DNA from: Priapulus caudatus
Lineage: Eukaryota > Priapulida > Priapulimorpha > Priapulimorphida > Priapulidae
Direction: 5' to 3'
NCBI RefSeq assembly: GCF_000485595.1
Contig: NW_014577090.1
Location: forward strand, 278,540 to 339,077
Length of the DNA: 60,538 nt
Shown: in pieces, positions 46,946 to 59,100 of the stretch
Position numbering within the stretch: the stretch's first letter is position 1
Layout of the letters: each line of letters opens with the position of its first letter
Notes under the pieces: generated by a model
Seen by the model: the letters and a program-made list of their open reading frames with translations, nothing else
Database searches by the model: none
Told to the model about the DNA's origin: nothing
Translations under genes and position numbers: made by a program

Positions 46946-49900
46946 TGTGTGTTCTGTTATACAAGTAGTGATGCAGGTAACAGTACCTCTATAAACCTAG
47001 TTATATGCTTGATTAGTAGTCTTCCGTGTCTGATACGATGAATATAATTAATCAATCATGATGGGATGCAGGAAGCTTGCATTAATGGGATGCAGCAACT
47101 GATGTATAGTATGAAACCTCATAAAGAATATTCTTCATGGTCGAAAAGGCTGTAACGAAGATAACCTAATATTTATTGAATAGTCAACGTCACTAGTACT
47201 ATAATCGTCCGTGGCATTCCACCAGGAGTCCAAGAGGGGCTAATATTTAGCTGACGTCACCGGTTTCTTCCCGTGCACTGTGTGCAACTGATAGACATGG
47301 ACCGACCTGTCATCACAGTATTACTGTTGCCAGCGAAACGCTCATATCTGTCTTACAATTAATGTAGCAATGACATAATTTAGGGCGAGACATATTAGTT
47401 ACTTATATTTAGAATTTATGGTGTGCATTTTTACATCTGTCTGTCCTGTTGTGATATTTTTGTGATATATACTCGTTTATCTGGTTATGCATAACATTCG
47501 AGAAGTGTTGGTGTTGTTGTATTTAAAACGCAATTGTGAGTGTAGCTATATTTCATCAGTATCTACTATCTACACATCATGTCTAATACACATTTATATT
47601 GTATTCTATGTGGTGTGATTAATTTCTGTGGTATTATAAATTAAACCTAACATAGAACGACGTATGATGAGACAATACATACATCGATTTATATGGTATG
47701 CACTGGTGTATCGAAGAGTATAATAAAACGATAGCTTCTGACATTTAAAAAAAAATTGAGAAATGGCTATGCAAACTAACCTGTTCTCTATGTTTTTCTT
47801 CACGTTTACAGCATGTGATGTGCTGCAGATACTGTACGAGTGTTAATGAATTTTCACGGTATACTGACCTAATCAACTCTAATAGACGTAATTACATGCA
47901 TTGAAAGCATAATCAAACCAGAATCACATTTGAATAACCCTATAGCTACTTGGCCTCCGTGTATGCCTGTATGCATCAGTGCGTATGAGTAAGGTTATGG
48001 TTTCAGCAAGGGATATGGATCTGATATTACTGATATCTTGGGTTATAGTTATACCCTCTAGAAGGGCGACTTGATGTAAATGCCAATTGTCTTTTATAGA
48101 CAGATGTCCCCCAACACCAAGGACACTGGTTTCGTGATATTAATAATAACAACAACACACGATTATTAAAAACTACAAGTTTAATTTTAATAAAAAATTA
48201 CAGTCTACACACCAGCACATAACAAGATGAAGTGAGAATTACAGAACTTGAACAAAACTTCTTACAGTTAGACAATAGCGGACAATTACAAAACGTTCCA
48301 TGCAGAAAAAACAAGCTCATGTTCAAAGTTTGTTGATGATAGATAGGTGACCACGTTATCTCTCATCACATCATACAAGCTCTGCCAACCTCTCTACTCA
48401 ATGCACTCGTAGAGTTCATTTGACCAAATAGGTGGCAGGCAGTTAACTCTGTTTGGCAACAGCTTGCTATAAAGGTTTTGCACAACTCTTATCAGCAAAA
48501 ATTGCAACATGTACCCAGTTTTCCAGCTTATACAAAAAGTTCTATAACTGTCCGCTGTTTTCAGCAACTGTCCGTAATTTTTGTCCAAGTTCCGTAAAAA
48601 AAAACGTAACTCTCACGCCATAATGACATAGATGACCAGTGCCTTATCAGTACGAGAAATCTGAACACATTCAACCGAATTACTCAGCTATCTGCATGGA
48701 TTTCATCATTTTCGTCTTAAACTAACCTTACAAAGAGCTACATGGATAGAACACATCTGGAATGTACTGTTCGTGTTGCGTAACAGCCAAAACCAAAATA
48801 TCGCGTTTTTAACATTTCCGATTGGCTAAACCGCAGTACACCGACTTAAGGGAGTCGTGGTGTCTCGATGTTGCTGTGGGAAACTGGTGACCGTAACAAT
48901 GCGTAATCAAGGTCGACATTTCGTCGCGAATAACTCGATCAACGTTTGCAATTTGCAACTGGTGGACAGGGTGCATCACTTTCACTACAAACTGAAAATT
49001 ACCGACTCTTGGTGGAAGTTGGACAAATAACTACAGAAAATCTGTTATGAAATCTACGAACGGTTAACGGAATTTCCGTGCTTTCCGTAAAAGCTCTTTT
49101 CATGCGCAGAATAAGCAGTACATGCAGCCTGTTCAGCAAACTTCGCAAACGTGCTCGCTTTTTCTGGGCATTTTTCTGTAACGGCCCATCATTGTCCGCA
49201 ACTGTCCGTAGTTTTTGTCCGAGTTCCGTAAAGAGTCTGTAATTCGCACTTCGTAGTGCGAGTACAAATAAGCCTTTACATTTGAAACACACACAATATT
49301 TACACGCATGCCCACCTGCTCGCCTCCGTGTGAGCGCTGGTGTCTTTCACCTACCGGCTTTGAATCGGGGCGGACCACAGGTACAGTTTGAAACAGATCG
49401 AACGCACTCTAGCGACGATGAGCAGCCGATTAATCACGAGAACGCGTGTGTGCGACCGGTGGTTTGTGATGGTTTCGACACCTGCGTCGTCAGACGTGGA
49501 TCGGCCTGCAGGGCGCAGCACACGTCCGCGAGGGCGCCTCAATGCACGGAGACAAGAGGTGAGATAGAAGATACGAATTTACAAAACGGTGAAGTCGGGT
49601 GCGCTCTGCGTGGAATCATCGCACGGCGGCCCGCGTCCTCCTCTTACCCTGTAAGACGAGCAAGACTTCACGTTACCAATCTTTTATGCTACGATCATGG
49701 GGAGGGCGGGCAGTGATCGTCTAGTGGATGGCATGCTTGACTTAGGCTGCAAGCTCTGGGGTTCAAGTCCCACCACCGCCCCTGTTGCGGTGCCCATTAG
49801 CAAGGCACTTTATCCCGATTTGCTTCAGCCGGCACCAGGCTAACAATCTCACCCGCATAATAGCGAGTAGAACTGCCGGACAAATCCCGTTACAGAAACC

Positions 49901-50171
49901 GAAACAACCCAGTTGCTGAGGACAATGCATGGAGCCAAAAAGGGAAAATATTACTAAGATTATGCTCCACTACCAACAAGCTAAGTACGTGCACAACAGC
50001 ACACCAGAACGTCACCTTAGTTGCACGTCGATAATATGCGTGAATTTTCATTGCGATGCGGGGATAAGAAGCCCTACAGTGAAGGAAGCCGTACAAGGAT
50101 GGAAACAAATCACATTAGGAATATGTACAGGGACGGTATGCCGTACATCGAAGGAAATCAGCCGTACAGGA
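46946..50171. other. Intergenic region between convergent CHM and PDS5
   Basis: No exon recognised on either strand. AT-rich. Two copies of an ACTGTCCGTAATTTTTGTCC-like block occur at about 48560-48600 and 49198-49232, and a tRNA-derived SINE at 49704-49870. PDS5 3' UTR must be near the right end. Confidence 0.6.
49704..49870 (+). mobile_element. tRNA-derived SINE
   Basis: The head is tRNA-like: A-box-like TGATCGTCTAGTGGATGG, B box GGTTCAAGTCC, and an acceptor-like stem GGGCGG...CCGCCC. It continues with GTGCCCATTAGCAAGGCACT plus TTATCCCGATTTGC, a body sequence I associate with SINEs of aquatic animals. T-arm pairing is incomplete, so it is not called a tRNA gene. Confidence 0.75.
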
Positions 50172-53100
50172 TCAGGAATCGGTTACAGAGAAGTAAGAGG
50201 GCAAGGACATGGGAGCGTTGTCCGACGTCACACTCACCGCAAGCCCGGTCTCCGCACCCTGCGACGCCTCGTTGCTCTCTGGCGTCTCCTCTTCCTCCTC
50301 CTCGCCATCACTCGTCTGTCCATTCTCGCTCGTCTTGCCTCGCCGCCTGCAAGATAACGCCGAAACATAAATGTACTAGTGATGAGCTAATAGTCTAATA
50401 TTGGTACTCACTTGGGAAATTATAAATACAAGAACAAAAACCAGAAATACAGGAGTTTCCAGACAATAAGATGGGGCACCTTTCTCGACCACGATTACTA
50501 CGCCAAAGAAGGTGTAACAAACAACGGTTCCCACGGCTACGGTTGCCAGGGTCGCAACGTCGATTCAATGATTACGATTTTAAGGAAAATAAATGTGCGA
50601 GTTAAATAGCTCCACATACATTTTTCTGCGCACTGGGTATTTTTTCTGAGAATCCTCATCCTTGACAGGGGAGGCTGCAGCCCCTCTCTTCCTCGGAGAC
50701 TGCTTTTTTGGCGGCGATGGGGCCTCCTCGATTTCATCCGCCTCTTCATCTTCTTCCTCCTCTACTTCAGCCTTGATTGAGCTGTTTTCAACACGATATT
50801 GTTTACTCTTGCATGTAGACTTCTCACGCAACAATAGAAAATACACAAGTGTTACAATAAACAACAATTGCTTACTGTTGACGTAGACTTCTCATGCAAC
50901 AGTAGAAAATATACAAGTGATAGAGTATACCAATGAAATGGGTGCACAGATAAAAGTCGAGACTCGGTCTCCATAGTGTGAAAAAACGGTTCCATATCCA
51001 TATAGATTTTTCCCGTCCTTTTTAACAACGGAATGCACCGTAACAGCTGCCTCTGGACTCACCCCCTCGTTCTCTTTCTGGTTGGAGCATCGCCACTGCC
51101 GGTGATTGGTCTCTTCCTCGTGACCATGTGTGTTGTTGCCTGCTTCTCTTCTTCCTCCTCCTCCTCATCTTCTTCTTCTTCCTCCTCTTCCTGCCCCACC
51201 TCCTCGACACTGACACCCACTGAAGTAAGCGCTTCTTCCTTTATGAAGTGTTCATCTCCATCTTCTTCTTCATCCTCTTCTTGTCCTTCTTGTCCTTCAT
51301 CGACTTCTTCTTCTTCTTCTTCTTCTTCGTGTCCTTCTTCATCTGCTTCTTCTTCCTCGTCCTCATCTTCTCCTTCTGCACTGGCTGCTTCCACAAAGAC
51401 AAACAAATTATCAAATCTTAATTTGCTTTAATTCGGCGCCACCTAATATGCTACGTCAGCACATCTCAACCAAAGCACGTTCTCAATTCATTGATACAAT
51501 TGCACAAGATTGTCATTAGCAATAATTTATTATATACACACGATCTAAACGCGATCCTACTCATAGGTGGAAGGATTGTTGCAACAACGGACACTCCAAT
51601 AACACAGGGTCTCCAACCCTGTGAACTCCAAATGCGGAATGTTCCCGCGGTGATCGGTAATGGCGTGCAGTCCGAAGGCGCCGAGCATACTCGGTGGCGT
51701 ATCCAGAAATGGATGAAGGGGGGGGGGGATGTACCTGGGCTGCCTAAGGCAACCCTGTATGCCGCGGCCGCACCAGTGCTAGGGGGGTCTGGGGCGTGCT
51801 CCCCCAAGAAATTGTGAAATATTTAAGCCATTTTCCTGCAATCTGAGGCGTAACTGTGGGCCATATTCTGATGGCTGATGACACTATCTCAACCTTACAA
51901 TTTAGGATTTAAAACACTTTTCATGACTTTTTTTCTGGGCTTGCAAAGGGGGTAGGGGCTCTGCCCTATGCTGGATATGCCACTGATACTAGGGTGGCTT
52001 TGGCCCCGCAAGAAAATTGTGATTTTCAGGTGTCATCTGGCAGTCTGGTGCATTCTGAGTAACGATTTGCCACTTTTCAAAACCCAATCCACCACACCTA
52101 ATTTTTAATAATATTTAGTATCCAAATGAAATCTAACATGAACTGGTATTTTCAGAACTTGAGAAGGAAGAAATGGCTCCATTAATATAGGATTAATTAT
52201 TTATTGCAAATTACTAATACTTCAAGGATACATGATAGGTTCAAAGTAATTTTTTATTGAAAATGCAGGCAACGAATTTCTGTAAAAGTCGGGGTTTTTT
52301 GGTTGGCCGTGAGCAAGATGGGGGGGGGGGGACGCTATTCTCCCCACGTGTTAATCTGATTAGCAGACAAACTACGCGACACCTTGCAGACAGCGCCTGT
52401 CTGACTAGGCTGTTCCATTTACTGGAGACACGCCATATACAAAATGCATAGAAACACATTATAACACTGAGCGATGGTAGGGGGGCGGTGCAAAGCTAAG
52501 GTAATGGCAGAAAGCACTACGAGTGTGTGTTTCCTGGAAACGACTTGGGCAGTGAGGGCTATTAATAAACTTGCTGCATCTCCACTGCACCATGCGTGGC
52601 CAGTGCTCAGGAAGCAGCTGACAAAAAACCATTGCGTCCAAGCAAACAATGCGAACAATCAGTGCAAATTTTTTACCGTGCAACTGAAATGAGGAATATA
52701 ACCCTGCAGAATGTGGAAATTAAGCCTGGAAATCGTACAGATTCCGCAAAATGCGGAATGGTTGGAGACCCTGATAACATCAGCTTCTGCATTACCTGCT
52801 ACTCTTTGGGGTGGCTGTACAGATCTACCGCCTCTGCCTCTTCCTCTCCCACTACGAGAAAAAACCAGCACAGCATCATGGGATCTGACATTTGCTATTT
52901 GTTAGTTTATTAATTGTAATGATATAAATATATATTTTGATATAAATCATTGTGGGGCAGTGACGCTGAGAGGGTCTATGTCCCCCAGGGTACTGCTGGA
53001 ACGTACCCTGGGTACGGTCCGGTATACCGGAACGTACCCTGGTACTATCTAATATGCCGAACCGTACCTCGCCTACTCCACGAACGAGTCTAGGGAGTCG

Positions 53101-56100
53101 CCTACGCCTACTCCCTAACCCTGACCCTAACCCTAACCACATCAGATAGTTACCAGGGTACGTTCCGGCAGTACACCGAGGGACATAGACCCTATGAGCT
53201 GCAGTGACACTTTAAAGCCACGATATTTTATCTAATAGACTTATAGTCAGTTGTATATAAACATACATTTACAAAAAAAAGTAGAATGAATAGTGTTAGC
53301 TGACAGGCTTACCGTCCTCTGCCACCACCCCTACCCGGCAGCTTGGCTGGGATTCTTCCTAGACTGGCCATCAGTGCCTCTCTAGCAGCCTTTCCTCGCT
53401 ACACAAATGAGAAATATATCAACATCAACCTGCTTCCGATACACATAATACACTACACAAGCAGAAATAAGATATATATCATCAATCTGATCATTTTAGC
53501 TAATCACAGATGAAAGCTTTGTTCGCACTTTCAGAGATGTCTTGTTAAACTTACCACTCTAGGTGGAGTGAATGCAAACTCCTGTGGCAGGTATAGCTTG
53601 TTATTGCTGTAAGACTGCAAATAAGGACAGAAAAACACCATTAGTCAACGCCACTGGTCAAGGCTATCATCCGCTAATGAACAGCTGCCGATCATACGAC
53701 ATCAACATGCATTATTGCAATGACGCACATCGAGATATACGTGCCTATAGAAAGCGCACGAGTAAATACGTGCGCGCAACTATGCATTTAAACGAGTTTG
53801 CAAGCTACAACGATAACTAATAAACGACGTGTTGCAGGCGGATGCAGCACCTACCCTGTCAGGGTTAGTGTAGAGCTTCGCCGGTAGCACAGGCTCTCCC
53901 GGGAACTCTTTGAGCACGAAGTTGGTCGTCTTGTTCATGACTATGCCGAGTGCAAGGTCGCACACAGCATATAGTTTCTGAGAGCAAAGAAAAAACCATG
54001 AGGAACATGGCAGCAGTTAAACAGGCTGGCACCTATAATAAATAATAATTTATCGGGTTGCCTCATCATCTGTCGGGCGCGCCCGAAATCGTGGTGATTG
54101 TGTTACTCATCATGACTTTTTCGATTGCTAGGAGAACATTAGCGGTCGCAACTCCTGCTAATGTATACGTATAATGCTAAGTGCTAAGCAGAGAAGCAGT
54201 GTGTACCATTTTTCAAGTCTTTGGTATGACCCAGCCGGGATTCGAACCCCAGACCTTCTACATGCGAGGCGAGCACTCTACCAATTAAGCCATCGCTGCA
54301 GTGCAAAACTGGCTGGCAAAAGACTAAGCCTCAAAAGTTGAGAGTTACAGTAGAGAATTGTTACTGCAAATAAGCTCGCACTACATCATTCGCATTCTTA
54401 ATCTCTCACAAAAACTGAATCGTCAACACAAAGGCTACAAAACGCACAAAATAGGCGGTTCTTTAAACGTCACATCGTTACGAGTCGCGTTTTCACTCGA
54501 CGTTAACGAGCGTAACGAACGTGCGACTCACGTAGTTTGTGAGGTCGTCGTCGGGTCCCTGGGCATCGCGCGTCTGCTTGATGTTCTCAATAAGTTTCTT
54601 GAGGAAGCTATAGGAGTAGTTCTCATTGCGCAGCATCAGCGGCTCCATGATGAACCACAGGCAGCTGCAGCAGACGAACACAGATGTTACACGCCCCACC
54701 GGCAAGTAAGCTGACATCCCGAGCCGCGGCACGGCAACGGGTGGAAACGCCGAGACGTTAGGGAAACGATTACGAACGAACAAGGCGAGTTTAGACATGT
54801 TAGAGGCATCAACGAACAGCGCAAATGTGCATGACACATAATCAATGCGAGAGACGATGCGCATTCGAATATATATTTAACTGATGCAATCATTGAAACA
54901 TTTATCGTTAGAAAGGCTAAGCCTAAAGACGTAGCACGCATAAGTCTACTTCAGCCTTGGTTCATCGACAAAACTACTGGTTTCTTGTAGGGTAGTACAT
55001 GAAGCCAGAGGCACGCCACATAATCACGATTCCAATACGGCAGTCGTTCATACACACTTACTCTTGTATCTGTTTGAGAATGGTTGTATCATCTGGTCTC
55101 ATGAAGTCAGGATCGTGAGCCAATAGATGGATAACGTAGGGCAACACATAGTCAGGCAGGATGGAAAACTTTTTAGCTGAAACGACAAACAATGCGACAC
55201 ATAGAAACACAAGCAGTACATTGACTTAAGATGATTATATAGAAACCACTACCATACTATATTATACCATACTATCCCTCCTCCTCCTCCGCGACACTTC
55301 ACTCCTACCCCTCGACCCTCTCCCTCCTCCCTCCCCACGCCCACTCCTCCCCCTCGACACTCTCCCTCCCCCTCCCGGCACGGCGAGCGGCGGCGGCTTA
55401 CTCGTGGCGGACGTGTGCGACTTCAGGTAGTCTCGCCGCTTGCTGATGTTGGCGAGCAGCAGCTGCTTGTTGGCGACGCGCAGGTCCTTGTTCTGTTCGT
55501 TGCCCGTCAGGCAGAAGATGCCGAGGAACTCGAGCGGCAGTCTAAGCGTCATCAGGCCCTTGTGCAGCTTGCCGGAGAAGCGCTCCCGAACCTGGTAGAC
55601 GGGGTCCTGTTCCGCGCGCGCCGCAGAAACACAAACAAAGCGGCGTTCGTTAGCGGACGTTGTGGGCGTTTATCGGACCCAGCCACAAATCGCGTTTCCT
55701 GTACGTGTTACTCTCGTAAAGTTAACTCTTAGAGATCGACGCTGCGAATAGCAGCAAAGGTTTCTATGTCGCAGTCTACTACAGATAAAGGGAGCGAACT
55801 CCAGTAAGGAACTAGAAAGGGCAGTTGTCGCCAAATACATGTATCCCCCGTGATCTAGTATGAATGAAATATCTCTGTAAGGACGTAGAAGTTAAATAGG
55901 TCACAAAGACAAAGGTTTGTTACACAACTCATCTGCCTGAGATGTGCAAGTATGTTAAAATTGGTTGCCTCAGGGGTTTTGGTACGCGACACAGCTTCTC
56001 CCCAAGATGTGTAAGTATACGAAGTTTGCTCGCGCTAGGTCAATTAGGGGCCGAGTTATAAAGCGGAAAGGAAATATGATGAAGGTCAAGGTCAAGGTCA

Positions 56101-59100
56101 AGATCAAATAAAAGCCGCAGTGACGTGGTTTTGGTACGCGACACACATTCTCCCCAAGATGTGTGAGTATACCAAGTTTGGTAGCGCTAGGTAAATTAGG
56201 GGCCGAGTTATAGAGCGGAAGGGAAATATGATCAAGGTCAATGTCAAGGTCAAATAAAAGTTGCAGTGACCTGGTTTTGGTACGCGACACACCTTCTTCC
56301 CAAGATGTGTAAGTATACCAAGTTTGGTAGCGCTAGGTCAATTAGGGGTCGAGTTATAGAGCAGAATGGAAATATGATCAAGGTCAAGGTAAAGGTCATA
56401 GTGACCTGGTTTTGGTACGCTGCGCACCTTCTCCCAAAGATGTGTAAGTATACCAAGTTTGGTAGCGCTAGGTCAATTAGGGGCCGAGTTATAGAACGGA
56501 AGGGAAATATGATCAAGGTCAAGGTAAAGATCAAATAAAGGTCGTAGTGACCTGGTTTTGGTACGCTGCGCACTTTCTCCCCAAGATGTGTAAGTAGACT
56601 ATGTTTGGTCACGCTAGGTCAATTAGGTGTCGAGTTATAGAGCGGAAGGGAAAGTGTCTGCGGCGGCGGCGGTGGCTGGACAGACATGAAACCATAGTAT
56701 CCCCGCCGACTTCGGCGCGGGGGATACAATTATAAGCAAAACCAACTAAATTTGAATGGGTCCTTTGAGGACAAGACAGGCCGGAAACAAAGGTCAGAGG
56801 CAGATGATTGAGTACGCCGAGATTATTTCATCAATCGAGATGGAATACCAATTTTGTTGTGTGTTGTTTAGCAATATTCTCTAAAATCCTTCTTAGAATT
56901 TCAGTTACTGCAGCAATACATGCGCATATTTATCAGAACTGCTACACGATCACTTGAGTAAAATTTAGACAGGAAATGACATCAGTTCATGATAACACTG
57001 TACTGATACTATAGACACGTGAAATGAAGAACTATGGGGCGCAGAACTACTACTGCGCTACACAATGTCGATTCAACCAGCTCATTATTCGACACCGTTG
57101 ACCGGCGAAGTTAGCGATAAACCGATTTTACGGAAGACGAGAGACCGAACGACGTTTCGCCGCGTCGCCGCGACGACGAGGCACCGCTCACTTACGTTGA
57201 TCAGCATCGCCAGCGTCTGCAACTGTTCGCGCGTGATGATGTCGGCGTAGCACGGCTCCTGAGCGAGCTTCAGCATCGATGCGCCGGCGACCAGACGCAT
57301 GCGCGCCTTCTCGGCATCGCTGCAACGCGAAGAAAAGAGAACGCGCGTCACGCGACGCCCAAACAACTCGGCAGTGCTGTCGGCACGTCCGGTAAAAATG
57401 CGCTATTACAGGACCCCAGTTAAGTCTCATGGCTGCTAAATCTGCATACCTTGCTAATTACTGATCTATCTATTCGATCAAGTGAGCTAATTCTACCTCG
57501 AATATTTCTGTTAGGTCGATCAAGCTCGATCAGTTTGTTTCCACAAACTTGCACGTGTTTACGCAAAAATTTCGACTTTGCGGCAATCAGTATCATACTG
57601 ATATACAGACGTGATATATGATGTGATTTTATATTAGTGATACAACTGTATACTGATTGTCTAGAGCTGCTAATCATGACAGACGGACAGGTAAACCGCA
57701 GGTAACGGCGAACGCTCGGAATACACTCCTAACGATTGAAGCGAGTCACGCCCGAGACACTTACTGCTTGACGCACACACACAGTACGTTCTCCTGCTGA
57801 TAGCAGTGAGCGACAGCACTTACTTGATCTGGCTACGCTCCATCAGATCGCCCTGGTGGGAGATGAGGGTGTTAAGCAGACGCAGGGTGGAGCTGCCTAG
57901 ACTCGACTGGTTCGACTTCATGCCCATCAGAACCCTGGTGATCAGCTTCAAACTCTGCACCTGTGTGGGAGGCATGAGACGAGACGCGTGAAGGAAGCAA
58001 TCGCCATGACAACAGAGGGCAACAGAAGATAACAGAATACAGGAGAATACAACGAGAGAAAACGAGACAGCAGAAGGCAAACAAAAGACAGCAGATGAAG
58101 ACACAACAAAAACAAAGAGAAGACAACAGGGGACATGGAAAGATAACAGGAGATAAGACAATAATCAAGACAAATGGTAGATGACAAAAAATTATGAGAA
58201 GAAAAGAAAGGACAACGGGAGACAACAGAAAATCAGATATGGGAGTGATCACAACACTGGCAACGGAGAATAATATCTCTCTTCGAGCGATCCACATGCA
58301 CATCCAGATCTGAACTATCACCCGCATCACTCAGTAGAAGGTTAGCAAACTTCATTGCTAGCAACGTGCCAACTAAGTCAACCAATATATGTTCTGTCAT
58401 CACAGTGATCGGTTATGTGGTCGCCATTTAGTTACCAATAGAAGACAATAGGTATGCCCAAGAATCTACGACCATACTTCGGGGTAAACCACATTATACG
58501 TATCAGTTACAACGTCCACCCACACTGCAGAGAAGGCATCACCCTCAAAGGCATGTTCTGGCCGGAGAACTAGCATCAAAAGGAAACCCCAGTGTGACGA
58601 TGGCTATATCGAGTACCTTCGTTCTGACTTCTACTGTCATCTGGGCGTCTTCTAGCCAGTCTGCAGCCACGACCGGCGAGGGCATCTGCAATACACAAAG
58701 CATCACGTCACGTCGCCATTTCTCTGCCGCGCGCATTTCGCTACACCACCACCTCCCCCCGCGTATACACACCCCCACCCCGTACCTACACCCTCAGTGT
58801 CTACACCCCCATTCCGTAGTCTTGCCCACAACACACGGCCGACGACCGCTTACGGACCACACGGTCACGCTAGAGCTCACCCGGTCCTGCATTAGTATGT
58901 CCTTGACGACGTTCTTTGATATGATGCCCTTCATTTCCGGCCCAAAGTCGTCGGGCGAGTAGTAGGCTAGGTGGCCGACGACGCAGAGTGCCGTCAGACA
59001 GTTGGGCTTATCCAGCTCCATGTTGTTGGTCGCATACTGAAACGGATAGAGACAGTCTAATCAGAGATCTATAGGGTAGATATAACAGCCGAGGTAGTTT

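Noticed and set aside
48394-49292. Minus-strand frames of 64-97 codons between CHM and PDS5
   Set aside because: They cover a locally duplicated block (TTTTTGTCCRAGTTCCGTAA) and have no splice context or family resemblance.
51033-51431. 132-codon plus-strand serine-rich frame
   Set aside because: Antisense to the acidic PDS5 exon 51063-51384, whose GAA/GAG codons read as serine on the other strand.
54218-54300. Functional tRNA gene on the minus strand
   Set aside because: The B box and T arm are good but the acceptor ends do not pair, and it sits in a repeat-rich intron; a SINE head is more likely.
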